From positions 1 through 64,000 of the forward strand of contig JALMLS010000062.1 of the NCBI GenBank assembly GCA_038496445.1: DNA of 64,000 bases. The letters run 5' to 3'. Positions 45,158 to 57,114 of the stretch are shown here, in pieces. Within the stretch, counting starts at the first letter, position 1, and every line of letters starts with the position of its first letter. The translations under genes were made by a program, and so were the position numbers. The notes below the pieces were generated by a model. It ran no database searches and had not been told where the DNA came from. It was given only the letters and a program-made list of their open reading frames with translations. Source of the DNA: Trichosphaerium sp. ATCC 40318. Taxonomy: Eukaryota; Discosea; Flabellinia; Trichosidae.

Positions 45158-46563
45158 CTAACCGAATTTACGCATTAAAGGCTTTAAAAAATTGTTAATA
45201 AACCAAAAGTACATCATAGCCGCTAATATCCCGTAAATCAGTGTCTTTTTCCATTCTGATGATTTATCTTCTTTCTAAAAGCAAAATACCAAGTTAACAT
45301 AGAAAAAGTGTAACAAAAATCTTATGAGCATTATGAGTTTTGTGTACAGCTCAACAAAAAAAAAAACGAACAAAAATTTTATCACGTACCACTTCTCGAA
45401 GTAACTCTGCTAAATCATAATTAACAACTCCTTTTTTTTCATCTAAATCTAATAACGTTTCATTCTGCATCTCTTCTATCATATGCTTTGGTCGTATCTT
45501 AATTAAGAAGCAATTAGAATCAGACAACCACGTGTTTGCAAAAAAGAAAAAAAAAGATTTGTCTACACCATTGCTTCTCTGTGGTCTTTTTTCTTTTTAG
45601 TTGTATCGTACCTCTATATTAATTGTAGCTACTGCATTTACAAGAGGAATAAAGTGTCCCCATGTAATCTCTTTCATGTAATCCTCATTTGTAACTATCC
45701 ATTGAATAGCTTTTTTAACTTGAAGGTAGAACATCCCTGTAATCTCATCGAAATCATCCTCATTACCGAAAAGAATAGACTCACAAGCAGGCTGACATAA
45801 ATATCATAAGTATAATGAAATAAAAAAGGTCATCAGCAGCGTGCTAGACGAGCTTTGAACCAAACAAAAAAAGGAAAACTCTTTAAAACACGCATTGCGT
45901 GTCAAATAAAAATTTTTTCTACTGCGTACACTATCTATCGCTTCTTTAACAACATCCCACACATCCAATTTTGATAACGATTTAAGAAGTTCAAAATCTA
46001 TTTCGACGTTGTCTTTGGCACCACGTTGTCTAGGTGGTTTTTTCTACAAGTGGTTGGTCAAAAGGCATGTGTGTGCTTTTATAAAGCGATATGGAAAGGA
46101 TAGTTGCGTACAACAATCTTGGTAAACAGTAAAAAGCTCAAAAGCTCTTGTGGGGGTTCTCGACGCGTTTTGCAGTATGGAGCGACGTATTCTACGCGTT
46201 TGAATTAATTTGATGTTGTCTGTGGTTCTTTTCTTTGTTGGACAATGTGGGATGTACCTGTAAGCCCTTTGATCGTTTTGGGTAACTTTTCTGCGCCTTC
46301 CGCTCTCATTTTGAGAATCACGTTGTCTATGCAGCAACGCGCGTACGCTACCCACATGGTATCTTCAGGGCCTTCTAAAAATTATGTAAATCGTACAACA
46401 AACAAAATAAGCTCCAAACCTTCTTCATCATCGGATAGAGGCTCAACAAGATCACTAAATTCATCTATTACGTGTTAATTTGGTATTTTTTGACCAGTCA
46501 TCGAATACCATCTGACAACTCTACCTCCTCCTCTAAAATCGGTTCTGACATATGCTCGCTCAT
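45158..46563 (-). CDS. Tail-anchored protein of unknown function
   Basis: About 340 aa from seven or so exons. The N-terminus is acidic (MSEHMSEPILEEEVELSD, EFSDLVEPLSDDEE). A helical part follows: DTMWVAYARCCIDNVILKMR, YVAPYCKTRREPPQELLSF, NVEIDFELLKSLSKLDVW, GMFYLQVKKAIQWIVTNEDY. Then comes a charged linker and a single C-terminal membrane helix (TLIYGILAAMMYFWFINNF) with a short basic tail (LKPLMRKFG). The layout suggests a tail-anchored cytosolic protein of the ER or mitochondria. No family was recognised. Divergent from RECQL4 with 228 bp between starts, so possibly co-regulated. Confidence 0.65.
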
Positions 46564-46791
46564 TTTTGAAACACAAGTGCCGTTACATAGGCAGTTTGGG
46601 AGTTTTGTACAAATTTCGTGCGGAAATTAGTGGACTTTCGCATTGGCTTGTTGGCGCTGCTACTGTACATCATAACATTCAATTTCTAGGTCATATTATC
46701 GTTTCATATCGTAGTTGATTATTAGCCGTTACATCTTTCACGCAAACTGTACTATAAACGTCGAAATATCATTCAATCGCTGTTATAAACG

Positions 46792-49700
46792 ATGTCTACG
46801 CGAAAACAAGTTGGTACTGGATTTTTTTGGAAATGCTGTTACGCTAAACTATCATAGAGCTCAAACTCAAGGAGATTAAAACAAAACTAAAACGATGGGA
46901 GGCGGGATTTCAGATAGAATTTGAATCAAAACCAACAAAGGCTGATATTGTCAAAAGGCCCAGAATATGCACGAATACATCACGTAGCGCTATAAAATAA
47001 CGTTTTTTGCAGACAAATTACACAAACACTATGGAGCGCTAAAAAGAAAGCTAATACAAGTAAAAAACAAGCGCAAAGCAAAACAGTCGGGTGCTGGACA
47101 CGAGCTGTCACAGGCAAGCGTTTTATTTTTTTACCGCGTTATCTATTTGCTAAAACAGCCTAGAGTTCAATTCTAAGCGCCAGTCAGGGTGACTTAGAAG
47201 AAGATGACACTTTCATGTCAAGCCAAGGCTTTTCTCAGCCAGTCGAAGAAGAGGTGCATTTCTAACACCTCCATACTAAACCATCCGACCAACTAACGCG
47301 TAGGAGAGCCCTTTCGCGATGTTTTTTGGTTTATCTCAGACACAATCCCAAGACGTTCCTACATACGAAAGCGAGGTTGAACAGGACAACAATGATAACA
47401 ACCTTGACGTACAGAACAATAACGAAGATGATGAAGAATTTTTATTCACAACCAGCAAGCCAAAGACAACAGAACAACAAGGTGAGCCTTCCCTAAACGC
47501 GTTTTTAATTAAACAAGAAAAAAAAAATCTGACTTGATTTCTTTTCCTCTAGACGCCATAACCGATGCAACGCTTGAAACAGGCGCTTCTCAACAACTAG
47601 CGTTCTCTAGTAGCTTTACTAATAATGTATTGTCTACTGATAGTGATAGAGTGGCGGTTGTTTCATCTTCTGATCCTATTGGTGCTAGTATTGTTGATTA
47701 CGCTAGTGATATTGGACCTGATGATTCAATGGATGTTGATCCAAAGTATGTTTATGTTAAGGAATCAAATAAGCAAGTTATACATAATGAAGATGCCCAA
47801 ATGGCGACTACAGCACGTACGATTTCTACAAAGCTCTTTGTTTGAGGGTTTTTTTTATTTTTTTTTGGATTGAGCTCTTCTTTGAGTTGTTGCTTGTCAC
47901 ATGTGATTTTGGTTGTTTTTTCCTAATGGTATATAGCTGTTATTAATAAATATGAATTCAGAGGATGTGTTATTAATATTGGGGATAAGGATAATACAGC
48001 TGGTACTACAAATAAAATCTTTGGGTTTCTTTTATACTAATTTTTTCCTTACAGATTTTGGAAACGCCTTACCTGGTTTTGGAGCTCCTAGTCCTTTTGC
48101 AAGATCGCATGGATTATCTGGTTTGACTAAAGAAAGTATTGAAAAGAGTAATCGTAAACGTAAACGAGAGATTGATGATGAAGAAGAAGTACGAGTTTTA
48201 AAAACCTATGAAATGCTTTTTTTCTTTGGACATTTCTGAACCGTTATTCTGACATATATCAGTCACGTGCACCAAAATATACAAAGAAGGGAGAATCAGC
48301 AAGTGCGTAAATTGGTTTTATGTGTTTGTTCTAGCTTACTAACCTAAATAAATAGCAACTGCAAAGAGAGTTGCAGCTCCAAAGAAGAAGAGACGCTTTG
48401 TAAAAATAAAGAAAAACCAAACAAGAAAGAACTTTGTCAGGATGGATATCAAAGGTGCTTGGAAAGGAAGAGCTGCTGTGCGCTCAGGTGGTAATTGGAA
48501 AAACGCCAAAAAGTACGTAGCACGAAGGAACCACATTAACCTTAAGTTGACCGTAGTGTCATATATCTTCCTGTTCCTAACTGTTGCTTTTTTCCAGGTT
48601 TAACGTTGCTGAAGAGAAGAAAAAAAGGCTTCAAGAAGAAAGTGCAGATAACCCTGTATTTCAAACAAGTACAGTTGTATTTGATAAGTTCCAAGAAGAC
48701 AAACTACACAGATTTTTGGCAGATCACTCACGTAAACCTTTTTATTTTTTTAATTCTCACTTCGACGCTAACAATCTTTTCTTATATAGTCGCGGATGTT
48801 GATTACAGTGTTTCTATGAGTTCTTTTAATGCGCGTGCACGACATGCATACACTCAAAAAGAGCTTGAAGGTCATTTAGAGAAGCATTTTGGATATACCA
48901 CATTCAGGGAAGGACAGCTTAACGCTATTCAAAAAATAATGAGCGGCGAGTCCTCCTTGCTTATTATACCAACGGGTATGCGTTTTAAACTGATATAGTT
49001 GCACCTATGCATTATTTACTACTGTACTAATGCAAACAATAGGTTCTGGAAAGTCGTTGTGTTATCAGTTGCCAACAATTCTTAATGAGAATACTTTAAC
49101 ACTTGTTGTTTCTCCTTTGCTTTCTTTGATGAAAGATCAGCTTAAGAATCTCCCTCCTACACTTAAGGGAGCTTCTCTTAATTCTACTCTCTCGGTACTA
49201 TCAACTAAACTTCAACGTTTGTGCTCACCTTTCCTCTTAGATGCGCGAGTTGAACAGCAACTTGGATAAGCTTCGTGCTGGTGAAATTAATGTACTCTTT
49301 GTATCTCCTGAGCGCCTTGTTTCTCCTGTATTCATTGGCCTTATCAAGACTATAAAAACAAAGATATCTTTTGTATGTATAGATGAGGCACATTGTGTTT
49401 CTCAATGGTCACATAACTTCAGGTACTACAAGACAAAAGCAACTTTCGTGTTTTTCTTTCTTTGTTTCTTCTTTATCAACTGTTTGTTCTGTCCCTTTGA
49501 TCTAACCTCGTTTACAAGGCCTTCGTACTTGCGTATGCGTGCAATCATTAGAGATGAGTTACGTGTTAAAAATATATTGGCATTGACGGCTACTGCCACT
49601 AAAGAAACGGAAGCCTCTATTTGTGATGCTCTTAGCATTCCTGAGGAAAATGTTGTCAGGTACTTCGGATTACCTTGCCATCATAAAAAATTCTAATAAT

Positions 49701-51870
49701 GCGATTAGGTGTAGCGTTATTAGACCTAACTTAAAATTATCTGTGTCACGTGATAAAAAAAAGTACGCAGACAACGTGTCCGAGCACTTCTTTTTTTTGG
49801 AATAAACTAAGAAAAATCGGAGGAAAATATTTTTTTGTTGTTTTTACAGTTCGTCTTTCTTATACTTTTTCTAGGGATATGGCACTTGTAAAATTATTAA
49901 AAACAGAGCGCTTTGCTGGCTACAAATCTACTATTATTTATGTAACATTCCAAGTACGAAGAACTCTTCTTTGCAGTGTTTTTTTGAAATAACAAATGTA
50001 TTGACTTCTCTTGTAGAGACAAGCGGATGAGTTGGCTGCTTACTTGTCTTCTTGTGGATTTACAGCCTCAGCGTATCATGCTGGTAGACACACTAAAGAC
50101 AGGCGTCTTGTTCAAGAGCAGTTCACTGAGAACAAAGTGCCTATTGTAGTTGCAACTATTGCTTTTGGTATGGGTCTTAACAAACCGGATGTACGCTCAG
50201 TTATTCATTACTGCATGCCAAAGAGTCTTGAGAATTACGTTCAAGTACGTGACTAGTGTTTTTTTGACTTGAAACGTTCTTGTTTGTTTCACCAAATGTT
50301 TATCTTGATTTAGGAAGTGGGTCGTGCTGGTAGGGATGGCTTGGAATCTAACTGTCACGCACTTGTTGATGACGACGATTATTGGAACTTGCGATCTCTG
50401 GCGCATGCTAATACAATTGGCCGTTCAGCAGTTAAACGGTTACTGTTAAAAATATTCCCAGCCAAAGAAAGGTACATAAACATGTTCCTCAAAACAAAAT
50501 GAGCTTCTGAGTGGGTTATCCGAACTGATTTCTCATATTTGCTTTTTCGAACATCAATCCGGCTGAGTAGCATAGTGGTTATTGCACCTGCCTTGTAAGC
50601 AGGGGGTCGTGGGTTCGACTCCCACCTTAGCCTTTTTGCCATATTTTATTTGCTTACAATCTGTTTTTACAGCCTTCAAACGTCTTGGCAAATGCTCCAA
50701 CAGGAAGAGCTCTCGTTGGAATCTGATGTACGCGAAGCAACCCTTAGAACTCTCTTTGTGTGGCTGGAAGCAATGGGCTTCATTGTATTGAATCCAGGTA
50801 CGCGATCGCAGTGTACTTTTTTCGTTTACCTAACAGTACTTTACCTTAGACGCTAAAGTATCCTGTACACTAAACTTCTACAACACGTCGCCAGAAAAAC
50901 TTCAAAAAAGCAATGCCATGATAGAAACAGCTATAAAAATAGCAAAGAGATCACGCCATGGTACTCATATTAACCTGTGACAAGTCTTTTGAAGATTTAC
51001 GCCTTTCTAGGATATACATTCCGAGTTGACAAGGTCGCTCATAAACACGACCAAAAGGTGGAACATATCATTGCGCAATTATCTAGACTCATGGTAAGAG
51101 TATCAACTCGTCATAAATTACAACTAACGAGAATAAGGATTCCAAGGAGATCGTCTATGAACTTGACACGAAAGCTTTTTATATTACCATAAAATCGAGG
51201 CCAAAAAATATCGATAAACTCATTAGCGATATCTCAGAACGTGTTCTGTGTCTTGAAAAGAATACGCTCTATAAGATTAATAAGGTATTTAAGTCATTGC
51301 GTGAGCATAGTCATTGCAGCGTAACGTCTTTTCTGGAGAGCTTAAAGGACGATGAAAATTCTTCGAAATTAAATGAGGATATAAATAAGTACTTTTCTTC
51401 AAGAGTTCAAGCCACTGATGATACAAAACCTGTTATTGATTCTGGTTTGGAAAGCAACTTGGATTATCTTCGCAAGGATCTTAAGAACTGTCTTGATCGT
51501 GCACCACAGATACAGGTACGCCCTAAACTCGTAAACAAACAAATAAGTTTTCTTTATTGTTCTTCTGTTCATCACGTGCTTATAAATTTTTTTTTAGTCT
51601 GGACGACAACTTGCACGTATTTTACATGGTCTAAGTAGTCCTAAGGTACGATAATAACTCAAAATCGACAAATTTATTACAAGATAAACTTGGTTTTTTT
51701 TGTCGTTATCTTTCTGTTTTTTTTTTTTTGAACTGTACAGCCTTTCTTACTCTGTTTTTTTTTTATAGTTCTCTGCAATACACTGGTGTTCTAATACGTA
51801 TTGGAAGAAGTATAAAACATACGACTTTAATTATCTTGCTCAACTTGGGACAGAATTACTTGTACAATAA
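46792..51870 (+). CDS. RECQL4: RecQ4-type DNA helicase with Sld2-like N-terminus
   Basis: About 1,150 aa. [20 protein letters not shown] with [20 protein letters not shown] and [14 protein letters not shown] is the Sld2/DRC1-like replication-initiation motif. An acidic, Ser/Thr-rich linker follows, then a basic [14 protein letters not shown] stretch. The helicase core has [15 protein letters not shown], Walker [14 protein letters not shown] (split by an intron), [67 protein letters not shown] and [10 protein letters not shown]. The C-terminus ([16 protein letters not shown] ending [12 protein letters not shown]) matches the RECQL4-specific tail rather than BLM/WRN. It acts in origin firing and DNA repair. 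A tRNA-Thr gene lies in the intron 50472-50672. About 20 introns, most starting GTACG/GTATG. Confidence 0.9.
50561..50632 (+). tRNA. tRNA-Thr (anticodon TGT)
   Basis: A 72-nt cloverleaf. The acceptor GGCTGAG pairs with CTTAGCC, the anticodon arm is CCTGC-CTTGTAA-GCAGG, and the T arm is GTGGG-TTCGACT-CCCAC. No CCA is encoded and there is no tRNA intron. A TTTTT run (50633-50637) follows directly. It lies inside the 201-nt RECQL4 intron 50472-50672, in the same orientation as the host. Confidence 0.95.
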
Positions 51871-51882
51871 ATTAAAAAAACA

Positions 51883-52167
51883 TTACTTGTAAACGATATG
51901 GGTTTTATGACAACAATAGAAAAACACTGTTTTTGGAGTTTCGTGATGTGTAGCGTAGTATTGCCCAAAGAGCGCAACGACTCCCAAGTCAATGGGTTCT
52001 CCTAGATTTGTGTCTCTTTTAGCCGGGAAGTAGAAGTCTGGAAAAACCAGGTTTTTCTTTGCATTCATTGATTGTTTTGCCTTACCAACGTTCTCATAAA
52101 TACAAAGCAGCACCTCACTGTTCTCATTACTACAAAGTGTACGGCTAGTGGTAGTTAAAATTGGCAT
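51883..52167 (-). CDS. Possible 94-aa protein of unknown function
   Basis: A single open frame beginning MPILTTTSRTLCSNENSEVL and containing KNLVFPDFYFPAKRDTNLGE and FGQYYATHHETPKT. Composition looks like a globular protein, but no family was recognised and there is no signal peptide. It converges on RECQL4 with 12 bp between stops and is divergent from the PA-7TM copy A (starts 120 bp apart). That spacing fits a real gene; the lack of introns and homology argues for caution. Confidence 0.4.
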   Translation of the reverse strand: MPILTTTSRTLCSNENSEVLLCIYENVGKAKQSMNAKKNLVFPDFYFPAKRDTNLGEPIDLGVVALFGQYYATHHETPKTVFFYCCHKTHIVYK

Positions 52168-52222
52168 AGCTTGTAGTGTTAATTAACAAAAACAACCAAG
52201 TATGATGCGCAGCAAATAATGC

Positions 52223-52244
52223 GTTTGACAGCAGCTGACTTTTT
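52223..52244 (+). promoter_or_regulatory. Shared upstream element, PA-7TM copy A
   Basis: The string TTTGACAGCAGCTGACTTTT starts about 65 bp before the ATG at 52288. The same phrase is found upstream of the two paralogues (54702-54723 and, on the minus strand, 60735-60755), while the rest of the upstream region differs. It is a candidate transcription-factor site; function is not shown. Confidence 0.55.
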
Positions 52245-52287
52245 ATTTTTAGGTTGTTTTAATAGGCTGAGACACACGTGTGCTTTT

Positions 52288-54170
52288 ATGTCCCACAGTA
52301 TATTCGCGCTATTATTGTTTGTTTCCAGCGTAAGCTGCTTAGTTTTACATGACTTCGCACGTGGGGAAAACCGTACGACATGTCACAAATTGCCATTTTA
52401 AACTGTAGTTTTAGATTTCTTTAGTACGCCAGACATTTCCTGGATATCGCAGGACTCGTGGCCAGCAGAATCTTTTTTTGGTACGATGATACGATTAATC
52501 ACGTGCCCACAGCGTAGAGCTGGAGAAGCCTTTTTCTGGAGTAATGGAAATGGAATTTTTGTTATTTTAATCGTTCACTGCAAGCTTTCGTCCTTTTACT
52601 TTTCTTTTTATTTATTATTATTCTGACGACTTTTTTTTTGGAAACAGGATTCGTGGTTGGACTCCAACATCCAAATGTATCTGGTAAAATTGTTTTTATT
52701 CCAGAGTTAAATTGGGATACGAGTACGAAAAAGCGATAAAAAGAGGAGCGATAGCGGTAATACTTACATCACATGTTTTTGGTACTTTTTCTTTTACTTT
52801 TTTGTTACTCTATTTTCAGTCTTTACTGACTACCTTGTACAGAAGCTGGTATTTTGAATTATGCCCGATTCACAAATTTAAATGAGCCCTTACATTTATT
52901 GACACGAGCTTTACCAACAGTAGAAGGTTCTGGTGATAGATTCAAGGAAATATTTTACTTACTTGGATATAATAATAACGGCTCATTTTTCGAGTTCCCA
53001 TGCACTCTCTCTAATAACGGTACACCCAAATGCTAGCTAATAAATTAGTAATATGTACTAGATCCAAATCCATGGAAGGGCGTTGCATTCTATGGATCTG
53101 TACAAAACTACATCTTGCTCGTGTTATTTATAAGCTAATCCATTTTATAGCTTTTTATTTCGCTTGGTATTGGATTCTTGTGTCTTCTTGCATTGTCAAT
53201 GGCTTGTTACAAGATTTATGTAATAGCCAATACAAGCGGATTAGCTTTAACAGTTCAGTTGGCATGTCTTTATATTGAAGTATTTGCGAATACATGTACG
53301 CCGATTTTATTCTATTTCTGTCGTTTACTGGGTTTTTAGTGAGAAGTATTTTCATTATTATTGACCCACTATTCATGAGAAGAATATTTCCAGTAACTGT
53401 GTTCAGTTTCATGTCATTTGGACTTGTATCACTGTCTCTGGCAACAAGCGTTCTCATCGCATTTTACTGGTACGTCCCAAATAGTCTCGTTTAAAAATCA
53501 CGTGACATCTTTTGACATATTTCATTTTATTAAAGTTGCTTTAAGGCATGAGCTGCTGTATAATGCAAAAGATCTTAAGAGAGACGGCTCCACCTTCAGT
53601 ATCCAAAAACTATTGATTCCGAGTATCATTGTGATCACTATTCTTGTACTACTCGAGATAACAAATGGTGTTTTGTGGTCATTTGGTAAGAACCTTACTT
53701 TGATAGACGTATTCAATTCAATCTTGTTTGTTGCGTCATTTGGTTCTGGGTTATACTTGTTTATCACAGGGTCATTGGTGTTATGGAAACTTAGTAGAGT
53801 ACAAGCTAAAACAAAGACACTGAAAATGATCAAAATGGTAAGAAAGAACACCTTACTTTTTTCAAACTTGTTAGTGCAAGATGTTTACTGAACTTGCCTC
53901 TAGATTACAATACAAATAATGTCAAGTTCAATCTTCATCTTCTTTGTTGCGATTACAGGCATTGTGAGTGTATTCGGTGTATTTTCAGGTCCAGGAGGGT
54001 TCATAACGTTATTTGTTATTCATTGGATACCTTTGCTGTTGATAAGTATTATTCAAATATCAGCAATAAGACGAAAGCCAAAAGAAGAAAACTCAAGTTC
54101 CTCAAGTTCCAACGTTAAAACTAAATCCAAATCATCTGTTATGGAGCTTGGTCGTATCGAGAGTGTATAA
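52288..54170 (+). CDS. PA-domain seven-TM protein, copy A (one frameshift, possible pseudogene)
   Basis: First of three paralogues. Signal peptide MSHSIFALLLFVSSVSC, then a short exon joined by a 36-nt GTACG...TGTAG intron to FSTPDISWISQDSWP. The extracellular part resembles a protease-associated (PA) domain: VVGLQHPNVSGKIVFIPELN ... KRGAIAVIL, then LPTVEGSGDRFKEIFYLLGY. Seven hydrophobic segments follow (starting at ISLGIGFLCLLALSMACY and ending at VIHWIPLLLISIIQISAI) and a Ser-rich cytosolic tail ending MELGRIESV. At about 52714 this copy has GGG where copies B and C have GGGG, which shifts the frame into a TAA within ten codons. Everything else is intact, so either recent inactivation or an assembly error. 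Receptor-like role inferred. Confidence 0.75.
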
Positions 54171-54759
54171 GAACGAACAGCTTTTGACTAATAAAGAAGG
54201 AGTGTTCTAATTTTAGCCGCTACAATAACTTGTACAATTAAACAATTATAGGCCGTTACCTCTATCATACCACTCAATCTTAAAATAATATTATATTGTC
54301 ACTGTCGCACAATCGCCTCAGGCGTAGGAGGATACACTCAATAGATGTCTCGTACATATTGAAGAGCAATAACCAAGGCACACTAATTAATACAAAGTGA
54401 AACGTCAATATCCCAGTGTAAGGAAGTGGTCTTGACCGCCCTTAGGGTAGACTGGTTTACAGCCTAAAGTGTCATATTTGTCACGTGATAATATAAACTT
54501 CAATGCTCGTAGAAATCCGTTTTTTCCCTATGCGCTGGTATGGAATAAATGTCAGCCTCACAGTTCCTACAACGTAACACAGCATTATTGTATGCCTTCG
54601 TAGTTTTAAACTGCCGCTTTTGCCAATAGATTGTTTGTAGTTTTTATTAACTAGCAGTACGAAATATGTCTGTACACACGTGGATGTAGTCTTGTACGAA
54701 CGTTTGACAGCAGCTGACTTTTACATTAGCATTTCCTCTGTAGTGACAACCACGCGTCC
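54171..54759. other. Intergenic spacer between paralogues A and B
   Basis: About 590 bp with TCACGTGA at 54481 and a copy of the shared upstream element at 54702-54723. No gene is seen. No long similarity to the corresponding spacer of copy A was noticed beyond that element. Confidence 0.45.
54702..54723 (+). promoter_or_regulatory. Shared upstream element, PA-7TM copy B
   Basis: GTTTGACAGCAGCTGACTTT starts about 58 bp before the ATG at 54760 and is identical to the copy A element over 20 bases. The distance to the start codon is also conserved, which supports a promoter role. Confidence 0.55.
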
Positions 54760-56623
54760 ATGATATTCAAAATCTTTCTAGGAGCCCTACTTATATCTAG
54801 TGTAAGCTGTTTGGTCATACACGCCCCAACAAGAAACTGTACGATCTTGTCACAAAATGCTGTATTTAACATTCGTTTAGATACCTTCAATACACCTGAT
54901 ATATCCTGGCTCTCGCAAGACTCGTGGCCAGACAAACCTATTGTTGGTACGAAAATACGATTAATCACGTGACCACAATGTAGAACTAGAGACCTTATTA
55001 TCGCCGTAATTAAAACGGATTTTATTATTGGTTATCATTCACTGCAAGCTTTCGTCCCTAACTTTTTCTAACGACTTTTTTTGTGAAACAGGGTTGGTTG
55101 TTGGATATCAACATCCAAATGTATCAGGGAAAATAGTATTCATTCCACAACTAAATTGGGGTTATGAGTACGCAAACGCGAGAAAAAGAGGAGCGATAGC
55201 GGTAATACTTACTTCACACGTTTTTGGTACTTTTTCTTTTATTTTTGAGCGTCACGTGTTTAAAGCACTATTTTATATTTTGTATCAGTCTTATCTGACT
55301 ACCTCATGTAGAAGCTGGTGTTTTAAATTATGCCCGATATACAATCCTAAACGAACCTATATATTTATTGAAACCAGGTTTACCAACAGTGGAAGGTTCT
55401 GGTGATGAGTTCAAAGACTCCTTTTATCTACTGTTACACAAAGTGTACGGAGAGTTTTTGGAGTTTCCATGCACGCTTTCACGTACAGGTATGCCCAAAA
55501 TACAACACGTATGAATAATTTAGGCACTAGATTCGAACCCATGGAAAGGCGTTGCATTCTATGGATCTGTACGAATTCTACATTCTCTGTTCTTTTTCTT
55601 GTTGATTGGTTTGTTAGCTGTTCATTTCGCTTGGTATTGGATTCTTGTGTCTTCTTGCATTGTCCATGGCTTGCTACAAGATTTATGTCTTTGCTAATAC
55701 AAGCGGATTAGCTTTAACGGTTCAGTTGGCATGTCTTTATATTGAAGTATTTGCGAATACATGTACGCCGATTTTATTCTACCTATTTCAGTCGTTTACT
55801 GGGTTTTTAGTAAGAAGTATTTTCATTATTATTGACCCACTATTCATGAGAAGAATATTTCCAGTAACTGTGTACAGTTTCATGTACTTGGGACTTGTTT
55901 CATTATCTCTAGCAACAACTGTTCTCATTGCGTTTTACTGGTACGAGCACGTGACTTTTTTTTTGGTTTTTTGACATATTTCATTTAATTAACTGCTTGT
56001 TTTTGAAGGAATGAGGTGCTTTACAATACAAAAATACTCAAGAACGATGATTCAACATTCAGTATCCAAAAATTTTTAATTCCGAGTATTATTGTGATCA
56101 CTATTCTTGTGTTACTCGACATGACAAATGGAATTCTGTGGTCGGCTGGTAAGAGTCTTACGCTGATAAAGGTATTCAATTCAATCCTGTTTATTGCATC
56201 ATTTGCTTCCGGGTCATACTTGGTAATCACAGGATCGTTGGTGTTGTGGAAACTTGATAGAGTACAAGGTAAATCAAAGACATTGAAAATGATCAAAATG
56301 GTAAGAAAGAACGCCTTACTTTTTATTAGCCAAGTGAAACTGTCTAATGAACTTGCCTCTAGATTACAGTACAGATAATGTTGAGTTCAATCTTCATCTT
56401 CATGGTTGCGATTACAGGCATTGTGAGTGTATTCGGTGTATTTCCAGGTCCAAAAGGGCTAGCAACGTTATTTGTTATTCATTGGATACCTTTGATGTTG
56501 ATAAGTATTATTCAAATATCAGCAATAAGACGAAAGCCAAAGCAAGGAAACTCAACCTCCTCGAGTGATAATATTAGTACCAGTCCAAAACCATCTGCTA
56601 TGGAGCTCGGTCGTATAGAGTGA
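54760..56623 (+). CDS. PA-domain seven-TM protein, copy B
   Basis: Signal peptide MIFKIFLGALLISSVSCL, then TFNTPDISWLSQDSWPDKP, the PA-like block VVGYQHPNVSGKIVFIPQLN with ARKRGAIAVILTSHVF, and LPTVEGSGDEFKDSFYLLL. The membrane part has seven segments, among them SLGIGFLCLLALSMACYKIY, DPLFMRRIFPVTVYSF and IPSIIVITILVLLDMTNGIL. A cytosolic tail ends KPSAMELGRIE. A 42-nt GTACG...TTTAG intron near 54842 has a length divisible by three and no stop, so retention would add 14 residues. Parts of the TM region are nearly identical in DNA to copy A, including an intron, pointing to recent duplication or gene conversion. The full family is not one I can name. Confidence 0.82.
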
Positions 56624-57114
56624 GCACAAACAGCTTATTGTTTAATAAAGAAGAAATTGGTTTTTTTAATGTAGTGTCACGTATAGTAAGCTCTTTAACA
56701 CATAGGCACATGTCAATAAGTAGGGGTATTGCTGGTTCGTACTTCTATTGAGGTGCCAGTGGTTGGAACTTTGGTATCTCTGTTGTATACCGATTTTGTG
56801 ATTGTACGATTAGTCATTGTTGGTTAGTGCAGATTTAAATAAAGAATAAGCCTCTGCTCCCTGCCTCCTCTACGTGTGCTATGCGAATCACATCAGTGTA
56901 AAGTACGCTTACCCAGAAAAGCAACAAAATTAAACAATACTGTGGACAAATAATGTACCAAGTAACCAACGCCATTGTGACTGACTGTCTGGTACATGTT
57001 TCCTGGTACAAAAAGGTAACACAATAAAATATTCTCCTTGAACAAAAGTACAGTTGTAGCGGACTTGCTGCAGTTGAAATTCATTTATTGGGTGATTAAA
57101 CTGTATATTATTTA
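56624..57114. other. Convergent spacer
   Basis: About 490 bp lie between the stop of copy B (+) and the stop of the glutathione S-transferase (-). It holds both 3' UTRs (TTTAATAAAGAAG after copy B; AAATAAAGAATAAG on the plus strand near 56838). Short ORFs here lie within 3' UTR distance of the GST stop and are not supported. Confidence 0.45.

Noticed and set aside
52366-52420. Apparent stop and frameshift after the signal peptide in PA-7TM copies A and C
   Set aside because: All three copies have a GTACG donor and a TAG acceptor at the same place; removing this 36-43-nt intron restores frame in each.
53300-53340. Apparent 4-nt deletion in copy A membrane region
   Set aside because: It falls in an intron (GTACG...TTTTTAG) shared by all three copies, so it does not affect the protein.
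56893-57084. 63-codon minus-strand ORF with a hydrophobic segment
   Set aside because: It starts about 30 bp after the GST stop on the same strand, within its likely 3' UTR.
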